Source: Erpobdella octoculata (Eukaryota > Annelida > Clitellata > Hirudinida > Erpobdellidae). Taken from it: DNA of 64,000 bases. The notes beneath the pieces are model-generated. The model saw nothing but the letters and a program-made list of their open reading frames with translations. It had not been told where the DNA came from and searched no databases. Position 1 is the first letter of the stretch; each line of letters starts with the position of its first letter. Location: the NCBI GenBank assembly GCA_963978895.1, contig OZ022241.1:4324967-4388966 (forward strand), read 5' to 3'. Shown here piece by piece: positions 35,904-45,898 of this stretch. The position numbers were made by a program, and so were the translations under genes.

Positions 35904-36682
35904 CTCTGGAGTAGTTTCTTCTCGATTGCCTGACGGAGGTAGAAGAACTTCCAGACTTGTCATCACTTCTCCGATCGATTCTAAGTAGGGATTTTCTGTC
36001 CGAAGAGCTTCGTTTTTCAAAAATTCTAAATTCTTTTTCTTGTAGTCCGCCAGGGCTTTTCCCAGTTTCCTCGAAAAGTATTCCGACTGATGGGGTCAAA
36101 AAATTAATATTATTTTTTAAAATTTATTTGAATGTATTAAAATAAGTTAATCAAGAATCTTTACAAAATGATACTAAAAATGAGTTGTTTAAATAATACA
36201 AAAACATGCCCATTCCGTGATGTTCGTATAGTTTATAGAGCTCCAGATGGTACTCATGTTAGGAGGCTTGTGATGTCTGTTGGAAGCGTGGAGTCGATGT
36301 ATATTGTATTTTTCTTCCGACTCCTGCCAAGCAAGAAGATTAATTTACATTTAAACTAAAATAATAATAATCCTGATTATGAATAAACTTTCATCACAAA
36401 AGTTGCCATCTGGGGAATTGGATACAAACAAGTGCTACCTGGGGAATAGAAAACAAACAAATGCCATCTGGGGAATAGGAAACAAACAAATGCCATCTGG
36501 GGAATAGGATACAAGCGAATGCCATCTGGGGAATAGGATACAAACGAATGGCTACAGGTTACAAAAATAATATTGAACCTCGTAATGATTCACGCAGCTA
36601 TTGAAAACTTCTTTAGCTGTCTCGATTCTTTCCCTGCACGACCAAGCTGATGTTTCTTCGGCACAGATTCTGAGCAGTTGAA
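35904..36682 (-). CDS. Unidentified two-exon gene piece
   Basis: Two candidate minus-strand exons, 36682-36579 (104 nt) and 36086-35904 (183 nt), join in phase with an acceptor cag before TCG GAA and donors after GAG. The joined product is about 95 residues, hydrophilic and probably helical, including CAEETSAWSCRERIETAKEV and ADYKKKNLEFLKNEALRTEN. I do not recognise the family. No start or stop is assigned; more exons are expected on both sides. A 29-bp minisatellite sits in the intron between them. Unlike surrounding sequence, the composition and codon use look coding, but this rests on splice logic only. Confidence 0.4.
36403..36549. repeat. 29-bp x5 minisatellite
   Basis: Five units of a TGCCATCTGGGGAATAGGAT-type sequence. 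On the minus strand it starts about 29 bases after the candidate donor at 36578. Confidence 0.93.
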
Positions 36683-36699
36683 CTTGTTTAAATAATAAT

Positions 36700-39462
36700 A
36701 CTAATTAATTACTTTAAATCGTAATTTGATAAGTTTAACATAGAAAATGTTATAAATAGCCGGTTTATTTTTTTATTTTATTAAGCAAGCTCTCGTAGTT
36801 GATCAACCGCATAACTTTCTTGAGCTTTTTCTCAAATTCTGATTAAACTTTTACAACTCAGTGAAAGGCTACTACTGTTAAATGACTAATTATCTTATTA
36901 ACGACTGTGTTTGAAAGCCGGTCCTAGGTCCTAGTCCTAATATGGCTGACCGTGATTTATATCTGCCATATTTCCAACGTACCAACTGCGATTATTAAGG
37001 CAAGAAAAGTTGCAAGTTGATGAGCTGCGCAAGGCATTTTTTTAAAAATTGACACTTTAATTATGCTTCGTTTCAAAATTTAAAATGTATTGCCAATGAG
37101 ATGTCGTTTCTTCTGAATTGTTTTCTTTTTATACTTACGTGAAATTAAAAATAATTGTGTTTTCCATTAATTTCTTGAACATCGTCCGCTGCCAAATTTT
37201 TCTTGAGGTTTTCCTAATAATCGCAAAAATGAAGCTCTACGAAAAAAACCCAGTTGGCATGGAAATTAATATAAACATATAGCATGTAAACATACGACCC
37301 TAACGGTTACACGGAAAAAATTAGATGCAAGTGGCAGTTTCCGAAACTGAAACTGGGTCATATGGTCAAATATTCAAAAATCCTCAGAATTTGGATTGGT
37401 ATGACTCATCAAAATTGCGATGCCATGATGAAATGTTTGTCTTCGGGTAAATTAGGGCGAAAACGTCGGACAAAAAAAAACCAAAGCGAGAGTTTTATCT
37501 TTTAACCGTAAAAACACTGTTTTTCGAAATTTAGTGTTTTCCAGGGCGCTCCGCTGAGTTAAGTAAATACTTCGTGTAATATTTATTTATTATTTATTTA
37601 ATTAATTAATAATAGTGATGAAAAACAATAATTAATTACCGGTTTACTATAAGAATGTTTAACTTAAAGCCAGTGCCGGAGCTATAATGTGAGTGGCCCC
37701 CTAAATTCTAGTGGTTTACATGACTTCATGACTATGGCTTGGCTGTCGTACCCATAGGTGTACGACCCGGGGCGGGGAGGGCAAAAACTAGCCTCCTATT
37801 AGATTCGGACAAAAAATGAAAAATCCCTTAAAATTCTGGAAAACGCAGGAACGTTATTTGAGAAGGCAGGGGTAGCGCTTGCTCAAAGATTTCCCGAAAC
37901 AAACTTTTCTGAAAGAATAGCTTCAAATTTTCGGAATTTTTTTGGAAAATTAAGACTATCTACGATAATTAGCATTAGGAGTATAAATTTTGAAATGGGT
38001 GGGTTTTTGAAACATTTTGCTCTCCACGCTTTTGCTGAAATGACGCTTTTGGCATTAAGGGCTGAAAATTTGGGCAAGACTGTCTAGAAATTTTCGAAAA
38101 AAAAAACAAGTAGAAAATTTTAAACAAAAGTCCTTAAAAATTTTACAAATTATCTACGACTAATCCTTCCCCCTGGTCACCAGGAAAAATTTAAAAGTTT
38201 TTAGAAAAATTTCTTTAAAATAATCTGCGATTATTCTCCCCCCACCCGGTCACCAGCTATTTTAGGAATAAAGCTTAGTTTTATTATGAAGTTTCATTCA
38301 CCCATCACTATTAACTCTCAAAAGCTCTTTTTTTTCATAAACAGTCGATGACTGGGGATGCTAGTAGTACCCTGTTTTCAGATTTTTCAAGTACTAAACT
38401 GGCCTTGCAAAAGTAGTACCGTGGTAGAATAGCAATGATTAATATGAATCTTCATCAAAGATTTTAGTCACCATAATTTGGGAGACTTTTAAAGTCTGCC
38501 CCTCTACTGGGGAGTTTGGGGGGCACTGAACTGCTTAAAACAAATCTTGTCTTGAAAATCTGGAAAATGGGTGGCATAGTACAAATTGATGATTTATAAT
38601 ATTATAATCTGAGCTGCTGGACTAATGAAAGTTTCCACTGAGCAGAAGATGTATCTAGCTGTGTAGAATAATGACACACTACTACACAGCTAAGCTACAC
38701 AATTTTGAAAACGAAAAAGTGTACAGCTAAATGGTGTTGAGACAATCACAAACAGTCAAACATCGGTACAGTGTCATGTACCTACTAGGATTCGGCGTCC
38801 CGTTATTTTTTTGAAACGATACGATACGATACAACTTCTGAAATTTGTCTCGAATAAAACGATACGATAGAGACGCCTCGACCAATAACGAGACAAATCC
38901 GATACGATACGATACGATATCGGGATCTCGACTGAAATGTCAACTGTGAAAATTTTATCTTAATAAAACGAGATAACATGATAGAATGATGAATTATACG
39001 TAACAGACAATATTAATAACTACATTAAAGGAATTCATTGAAAAAAAAGTTAAATATTAAAAAATTTATAAATTTATAAAAATTTCAAATTTTGAAATTT
39101 TTAGAGTTTTAAAAAAAATTTATAAAAATTTCAAAATTTATAAAAATTTGCAAAATTTATTTTTTTTCAGAACTTGAAATAAAAAATTTATTGCCAATGA
39201 GATGTCGTTCAGAATTGTTTAGTTTTGGTACATCTATTTGTCTAAATTTCGACTTTAAATGATGACAAACGGCTCAGGGGCCAAAAAACCTTCCGGGCCA
39301 AAAATCTTCCGGGCCAAAAAACCTTCCGGGCCAAAAGTGCCTTTACATGATAATTGCATAAGTTTTCGAAGCACTGTTTACAATTGCGTAACAGGCATGA
39401 ATTGCTAATGGACTTCTTAATATTAAGAAGTCCATGACTTGCTTCTAAGTCTTGCATAATGA
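36700..39462. other. Stretch without a recognised gene
   Basis: AT-rich with degenerate repeats around 37800-38270 that share CCCCC-TGGTCACCAG-like blocks with 26290-26600, an ACGAT pentamer-rich patch (38815-38925), an 18-bp CCGGGCCAAAAAACCTT tandem (39263-39335) and a 28-bp perfect palindrome at 39408-39435. No coding exon is supported. Confidence 0.45.
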
Positions 39463-39468
39463 GATAGA

Positions 39469-39605
39469 TGGGGGGGGGGAAAGCGACCGGATTCGGGAAA
39501 GCGACCGGGAGCGGGAGAGAAAACGGGGAATTAAACGGGAGCTAGAGAAAAACGATAAAAACTCTAAAAACCCCCGAGCAACGCCGGGTAACCCCGCTAG
39601 TATAT
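39469..39605 (-). repeat. Dispersed repeat with ACTAGCGGGG end, left inverted copy
   Basis: On the minus strand: ACTAGCGGGGTTACCCGG, CGTTGCTCGGGGGTTTTTAG, then CGCTCCCGGTCGCTTTCCCG. The plus-strand copy at 44008-44160 matches it in inverse orientation. A third, shorter relative is at 46430-46495. The edge is flanked by AT dinucleotides. Confidence 0.7.
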
Positions 39606-39753
39606 ATATATATAGTTCCCGCTCGCTCCGCTCATTTTGTGACGGATTTCAAATTTTTTTTCTCTATATTTGATTCCTCTTGACTTTCAAGGTTGTGTGA
39701 AAATTTCATTACGATCGGATGAATGGTGTAGCAATGCATAAATAACATACTTA

Positions 39754-40009
<256 letters not shown>

Positions 40010-40164
40010 GGTAAATCTATTTCTTATTATACAAGCTCTGTTTACACTATTAATATTTTTTATCATATTCAGTCTTTGAAAAACGCAAGTTTGTTCATAA
40101 AACTGACAAATTAAAAATATACTTTTGCCTAATTTTTTTCCTAATTAAAAAACAGTTATTTAAA

Positions 40165-41841
40165 ATGGATAGTACTAGTTCCAAACAATGTTTGCCTCTT
40201 AAAATTTTTTGCACAGATTTTATATTATTCAATTTTAAAAACGTTTTACTTGACGAATCTACAGATGATGATGTTCCCAAGTTTAAAGTGAAAAACAGCG
40301 CAAAATTAACCTTAGATATGTTTCAAAAAGTGTTGGCGAGAAGTCAAAAATCGGGATGGAAAATTCAATATGATTACTTATTAGCTTGTTATATTACAGT
40401 AGAAAACTGTCACGACTTGATCTTAGCTGACATAGATGTTAATACAGTTCCCGAGTTATTCAAGAGTTTCATTGCAAAGAAAAAATCTTTTAATAGAATT
40501 TCAATAATTTTTGATGTGTTCAAATTATCAGCGTTTGTAAATCAGCCTCAGCACATGTATGATTTTCTAGGCAAGAACTTATCTCCATCTGTGAATTTAA
40601 AAGAACTAGATTTGCATGTCAAATATATGTTTATAAAAAATCCTATGAAACAAAATTTAACCGATTTGTCAATATGGCAGTGTCCAAATCTCAGACGTCT
40701 CTCTTTGAATTGTGACATATCAACAAATTATGATTATAATGAAGATATCATTGATGTTCTCAAACTTGATTTTCCGTGTGAAAACCTTGAATTTCTTTCT
40801 ATAACTCAATTTAAATTTACTTCTAGGTTTATGGAAAGATTAAAGACTTTTGGCAACCTTACTACGTTAGCTTTAACTAGTTGTTGGGGTGGTGTTTTGG
40901 AAGATATAGTAAATGTGATATCGTGTTTTTCTAAATTGACATGGCTTGATTTAAGTCATAACATAAAATGGACACCCCTTATAAACTTGACGCCAATCTA
41001 CAATATGGTAAACAAGCTATCAAGTTTAATTCATTTTAACATGTATAAATCCATAATAACTTTAGTGCAGCCTATTCAGTGGTGTCATCCAAGAGATTTT
41101 CAATTCATAGAGTTAGGTCCCTATGTTGTTTGCAAAAGTTCTATGCCTAACGGTGAAGATGTTGATACATTGGTATCATTATTGAAGTACAGTATCAGTA
41201 GAGAAAGATTGTTTATTTATTGTTGTTATGAATTATGGCTCTCTATGATGTATGATCAATGTCAAGCAAAAATAAAAGCCAATTTGCCTGTAATTGTTGA
41301 TTATTTGCACAGAGAACTTTACTATCATAAAATTCTTATTTTGAATGAGGTTCGTATACCAACGGACAACAATATTCACCGTTATGCGATTTGTAATCAC
41401 GTGCAATTTTTTTGCAGCTTAATTCCATTTGGCTTAACAAAAAAAGATATTCAAAAATTTATAAAAATAGTAATGCACGAAAAGGGAAATAGATCCATCG
41501 AAATTATGGGTCTCATTTCTAATTCATTACCAGATGCTTTTTGGAAGGAATTGTTCAGGCTTTGTAATGATTTGGTCTTTGTAGTTTATTCCGAGAGACA
41601 ATATATAGAGATAACTGGCTATGATGATTGTGAAAAATTAATAGAAGTATATGAAAAATATTATGGACTGACTGGAAATATTATTCCACATGCAGATTAT
41701 ATTGTAAAACTTATACACTCATTGAAACAACCAAAAAGCATCATTTTCAAAAAATTTCTTAAAAGGCACAAAGAATTGAAAAAATCCGCTGCTATGCGCA
41801 AATATAAAAAGCAGAGAAATAAAAATTATTTTAAAAATTAG
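40165..41841 (+). CDS. Intronless leucine-rich-repeat-like protein, 558 residues
   Basis: One uninterrupted frame from ATG 40165 to TAG 41841, the only long single-exon ORF in the window and on the strand opposite to its neighbours. Residues about 140-275 show leucine-rich-repeat spacing: LKELDLHV, LRRLSLNCDIS, LEFLSIT, LTTLALTSC, LTWLDLSHN. The layout (N-terminal 130 residues, LRR block, alpha-helical C-terminal half) recalls ZYG11/ZER1-type E3 substrate receptors or F-box LRR proteins, but I see no definite F-box or armadillo domain, so the function is unassigned. The C terminus is lysine-rich. A poly(A) signal AATAAA lies 36 bases after the stop. No signal peptide or membrane helix. Lack of introns among intron-rich genes suggests a retrocopy or an element-carried gene. 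Confidence 0.75.
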   Translation: MDSTSSKQCLPLKIFCTDFILFNFKNVLLDESTDDDVPKFKVKNSAKLTLDMFQKVLARSQKSGWKIQYDYLLACYITVENCHDLILADIDVNTVPELFKSFIAKKKSFNRISIIFDVFKLSAFVNQPQHMYDFLGKNLSPSVNLKELDLHVKYMFIKNPMKQNLTDLSIWQCPNLRRLSLNCDISTNYDYNEDIIDVLKLDFPCENLEFLSITQFKFTSRFMERLKTFGNLTTLALTSCWGGVLEDIVNVISCFSKLTWLDLSHNIKWTPLINLTPIYNMVNKLSSLIHFNMYKSIITLVQPIQWCHPRDFQFIELGPYVVCKSSMPNGEDVDTLVSLLKYSISRERLFIYCCYELWLSMMYDQCQAKIKANLPVIVDYLHRELYYHKILILNEVRIPTDNNIHRYAICNHVQFFCSLIPFGLTKKDIQKFIKIVMHEKGNRSIEIMGLISNSLPDAFWKELFRLCNDLVFVVYSERQYIEITGYDDCEKLIEVYEKYYGLTGNIIPHADYIVKLIHSLKQPKSIIFKKFLKRHKELKKSAAMRKYKKQRNKNYFKN

Positions 41842-41876
41842 TCAAATAACTTTTTTATTTTGTTTTTTCATTATAA

Positions 41877-41882
41877 AATAAA
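41877..41882 (+). promoter_or_regulatory. Polyadenylation signal of the LRR-like gene
   Basis: AATAAA located 36 bases downstream of the stop codon of the 40165-41841 ORF, in a T-rich context. Confidence 0.5.
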
Positions 41883-42479
41883 ATTTAAACTTGACATTTA
41901 GACAAATTATTTATTTAATAGTTCACTCAGCAGCTGTTGATATCTAGCCTTATAGGTTTATTTGATTTCAACCAGTTGAAATGACCAAAAATTATTGTTA
42001 CCAGACGTTGCCTGAAGTTCCTAAACGTTTTGTTTTTTTCTCGTTGTTTCTCATTTTTTCTCTCTTTTAATTTTTTGCTTTTTCATTAACATATTTTTCA
42101 TTCTCTTTTTTCTTTCTTTGACTTTCTCTCTTCTTTCTCGCTCTTTTGATTTTTGACCTTCCCTGTAAGTTTATTCGACCTTCCCTGATCTCGTGTCTTA
42201 GTGTTTGAAATTGAACTCCTCCGAAACGGCTGAACCGATTTTTATGAAATTTTTTGTGTACGTTTGGTAGGTCTGGGGATAGGTCCATGCTAATTAGAAT
42301 ATTTTTTAAAATTATTTAAAAAAGTTTTTTTGGAAAAACAAAGAGGTGCAATTATGTCCTTTTCATAGGAAAATGCAACAGATAGACAGACATGCATACA
42401 TATATACTAGCAGTGCCCGTAGCGGCTTCGCTCGCATGAAATTAGAGAGTTTGAACCGTGCATCCATAGTAGAGATCAT

Positions 42480-42790
42480 TTTTTTAGGTCTCGGCTCGGC
42501 CCGTCGACAAATTAGCCCAGCCCATTTTAAAAACCCAAACTCCTGGCCCGGCACAGCCCGTCTGAATTAGGCCCGGCCCATTTTTACAGGCCTAGAAATT
42601 TTATATACTTGATGAAAAACTTCGGCCCGTCCCACCTTGACCTCAGGTTTGGCCCGGCCAAACTGAAGACCCTAAAATCACTAAAATATCTATATATTTA
42701 GTGAAAAGCCTCGGCCCGTCCCACTTTGATTTAAGGTTTGGCCTGGCCCATGTGAAAACTCTAAAATTACGGCTTGGCCCGGCCGATGAT
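42480..42790. repeat. Degenerate GGCCCGG-type dispersed repeat, second copy
   Basis: Repeated GGCCCGGCC and CGGCCCGTCCCA blocks in AT-rich linkers; about four loose units with CCTAAAATCAC spacing. Similar to 485-760. Confidence 0.6.
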
Positions 42791-42836
42791 AAACTGGACT
42801 TAGCTACTTTTAACCGGCACAAAACTTCAAAATACT

Positions 42837-43740
42837 AATTTTTACATTTGTAGCACTTACAGTTTGTGAGTAGCAGTTATTTTGAAATCAAATAACCCTT
42901 ATTTCCACCCCACATTTGAGGTCCTGGAAACCAAATTTTCAAAAAATGCTAAAACACGTATTTCATTATTTTTGGAGTAGAAACTAAATACTAATTTTTA
43001 CTTCTGTAGCATTAACAGTTTAGTGAGTAGCAGCTACTTTAAGAACCAAATAACCCAAAAAATGATGAAACACGTATATCTTTTTTTTTGAGTAGATACT
43101 AAGTATTAATTTTTACATCTGTGGCAATTACAGTTGTTGAGTAGCAGTTACTTTAAAAACCAAATAACCCTATTTTCCACCCCACATTTGAAGTCCTGGA
43201 AACCAAATTTTCAATAAATTGTGAAACCCGTATATCATTATTTTTAGAGTAGAAACTAAATACTAATTTTTACTTTTGTAACATTAACAGTTTTTGAGTA
43301 GAAGCTACTTTAAAAACCAAATAACACAATTTTCCAACCCACATTTGAGGTCCGGGAAACCAAATTTGTAAAAAATGGTGAAGCACGTATATCTTTATTT
43401 TTAGAAAAGAAACTAAATGATAATTTTTACATCTGTGGTATTTACTGTTTTTGAGTAGCAGTTACTATAAAAGACAATTAGCCCTATTTTCCACCCCACA
43501 TTTGAAGTCCTGGAAACCAAATTTTCAAAAAATGCTAAAACACGTGTTTCATTATTTTTGGAGTAGAAACTAAATACTAATTTTTACTCCTGTAGCAGTA
43601 ACAGTTTTTGAGTAGAAGCTACTTTAAAAACCAAATAACCCAATTTTCCAACCCACATTTGAGGTCCGGGAAACGAATTTTCAAAAATGGTGAAACACGT
43701 ATCTTTTTATTTTTCAAAAAGAATCTACATACCAAATTTC
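42837..43740. repeat. 157-bp satellite-like tandem array, ~6 copies
   Basis: The landmark CACATTTGA recurs at 42911, 43183, 43340, 43497 and 43654, a spacing of 157 for the last four; a sixth unit near 43040 lacks about 42 bases. Units alternate between type A (CCACCCC... GAAGTCCTGG; 43183, 43497) and type B (CCAACCC... GAGGTCCGGG; 43340, 43654). No ORF. Confidence 0.9.
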
Positions 43741-43929
43741 AAAATCTCCTCATTTTTGGTTTTCGAGATATACATTGTTTTAGAAAAAGTTTGTTTTCCA
43801 GTTTTTTCCCCTCAGGAGCAAAATTTTCAAAAATCCTTTCTTAGCGGATGTTTACGCTATAAAAGTAATATAAGTTCCAAATTTCACGTTCCTAGGATGA
43901 GGCGTTTGAGCTCGGCGTTCATTATCAGT

Positions 43930-43976
43930 CAGTCATCTGTCAGTCAGTCAGTCAGTCAGTCAGTCAGTCAGTCAGG
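43930..43976. repeat. (GTCA)n microsatellite
   Basis: CAGTCAGTCAGTCAG run just after the 157-bp array, ahead of an (AT)n tract. Confidence 0.95.
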
Positions 43977-44007
43977 ACATGTTCTTTTATATATATATAT
44001 ATATATA

Positions 44008-44160
44008 CTAGCGGGGGCACCCGGCGTTGCCCGGGGTTTTTAGAGGTTTACCTAATGCGTTTCTTTTTCGCTCCCGTTTCTACCCGCTTGCGCTCCCGCT
44101 CCAGGTCGTTATCCGTTCCCTGTCGCTTTCCCGCTCATTTTTTCGCTCTCAGTCCCCCCC
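44008..44160 (+). repeat. Dispersed repeat with ACTAGCGGGG end, right inverted copy
   Basis: ACTAGCGGGGGCACCCGG, CGTTGCCCGGGGTTTTTAGA, then CGCTCCCG and CCCTGTCGCTTTCCCGCTC. Inverse partner of 39469-39605. Followed by a CATA microsatellite (44172-44256), as the left copy is also near CATA and AT tracts. Confidence 0.7.
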
Positions 44161-44259
44161 TAGATCCGATTCTACATGCATACATACAAACATACATACA
44201 TACATACATACATACATACATACATACATACATACATAGATACATACATACATGCACAT

Positions 44260-45898
44260 ACATACTTTGAATGAGCATTTTAGTAATGTCAATAAAAACT
44301 TTATATATGTTCTAGGTAGTTGTTAGGCGCCCATTAAATTTAAATTAATATTTATTGTTTTCCATTTGTCAGTTTTTTCCCAACTGCCATCTACCGAATG
44401 TAAGGAAAACCTCAGCCAATGAAGTATACGATCTATCGGGAAAATGCTTTTTATATGAGCCTTGAAAAAAGTGACGCATTAGTTCCGCTTTTTCATTTAA
44501 GATGGCCGCGAGTTAAAATTCTCTATTCAGATCATTGTTGATTATATCGCAGTCGCGCTCACACAAAACGACTAAACGAAACACTCACCCTTAGCAAGAA
44601 AGCGGAACTAATATGAGTCGGTTTTTAATGAAACCGCCGCAAAAGCTGTAATGCCAAAAAATCTTCTGTCAACTTGATATTTCTCCAATTCATTTCCGTG
44701 CTGGACTCAGTTTTGCGACAAAAACTAAATAGGGAAGCCTTGCAGTTACTTCGCGAATCATGCAATAATAATGCTGGATATTATATACGGATTGTCTACT
44801 GATCTTCGCAAACAAGTTCAAATCAACCGCTGATGGACAAACCACATGAGAAAACTTCAAAACAATAAAGCTTAGATAGATCAGGGTTGTACCGTAATTA
44901 ACTCTGCATGGTTGTACAACTTCCACTTTCAACGTCTTCTTTCGTCACAAATCTAACAAAGTTAAAGGGACCACGCTACATAGCTCGCGGGGTTGAGTCT
45001 ATACGACCAACGTTCTCAAAAAGCCTCACGTTGCTGTCAGCGCAACATGATACAAAATATAACACGACGTTTCAACGCCCACGTCTATCTGTTTTCATCA
45101 TATGTATTAAACAAATACAGGACGAAGTGACTAAGAAAACAAAAATCAGGATGGGCCAGGTTTCTCCGAAATCTTTATGAACGGAAAATAACCGCCATGC
45201 AGTTCTGTTAACAAAATAAAAAATAAAAGTGCAACGAAGTGAACGAATGAATGAATGAATGACGAAACAAGAATCAAATCTTCCCAGCCCAACCAAACTC
45301 AAAATAGTAGCGATCACGATCGAGCAGATGGAGAGAGAGAGAGAGATGTGGCTGTATGTCTGTTTGTACGTGTGTTTCTTTATGCGCGCTTTCATATCAG
45401 CTGCTCTGCTGCAGTGAACCCTTATGCAAAACAAAATATAAGCATTTGTTAAGAGTCTCCCTCTGACGTTAGGAAAAACAGTCCAGCTGCCTGGTGTTGC
45501 TTCAATATGAAATAAAATACAACAAAATGTTAGTGGACACAATTTTTAGTTTACATTTTTTTAAAACACATAACTTAACTAAGGCAATGGTTAAATAACA
45601 ACTACAACATAGCTTAATTATAAAAAAAAGAAAATAAAGTCTACATTATAAATTATTTTTAGGCTCAAAACAATATTCGAACAATGACATATCTCAGAAA
45701 AAAGATTAGTTGTGAATTTCAGACCTCCAGGCGAATTTTTACTAAAAATTTGAAATGAAATATGAAATATTTTAACCTTCCATGCATTAGATTAAAGCCA
45801 CATTGATGTTTATAAATAATTTAAAATTAAAAATTTGCAGAAAGAATAATAAACAAAAAGCTCAAAGAGAAAAACATTTAATTTAAATTAATAATAAC
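44260..45898. other. Stretch without a recognised gene
   Basis: Contains an inverted pair of about 17 bases: CATTAGTTCCGCTTTTTC near 44478 and its reverse complement near 44602. The terminal exon of the GIGYF-like gene should lie here or further left but was not identified. Confidence 0.4.

Noticed and set aside
36168..36359. 63-codon plus-strand ORF
   Set aside because: Lies in the candidate intron of a minus-strand gene piece and has no family features.
45072..45542. 156-codon minus-strand ORF
   Set aside because: No family resemblance, mixed hydrophobic and cysteine composition typical of chance frames, no supporting splice sites; it also does not continue the GIGYF-like gene in phase.
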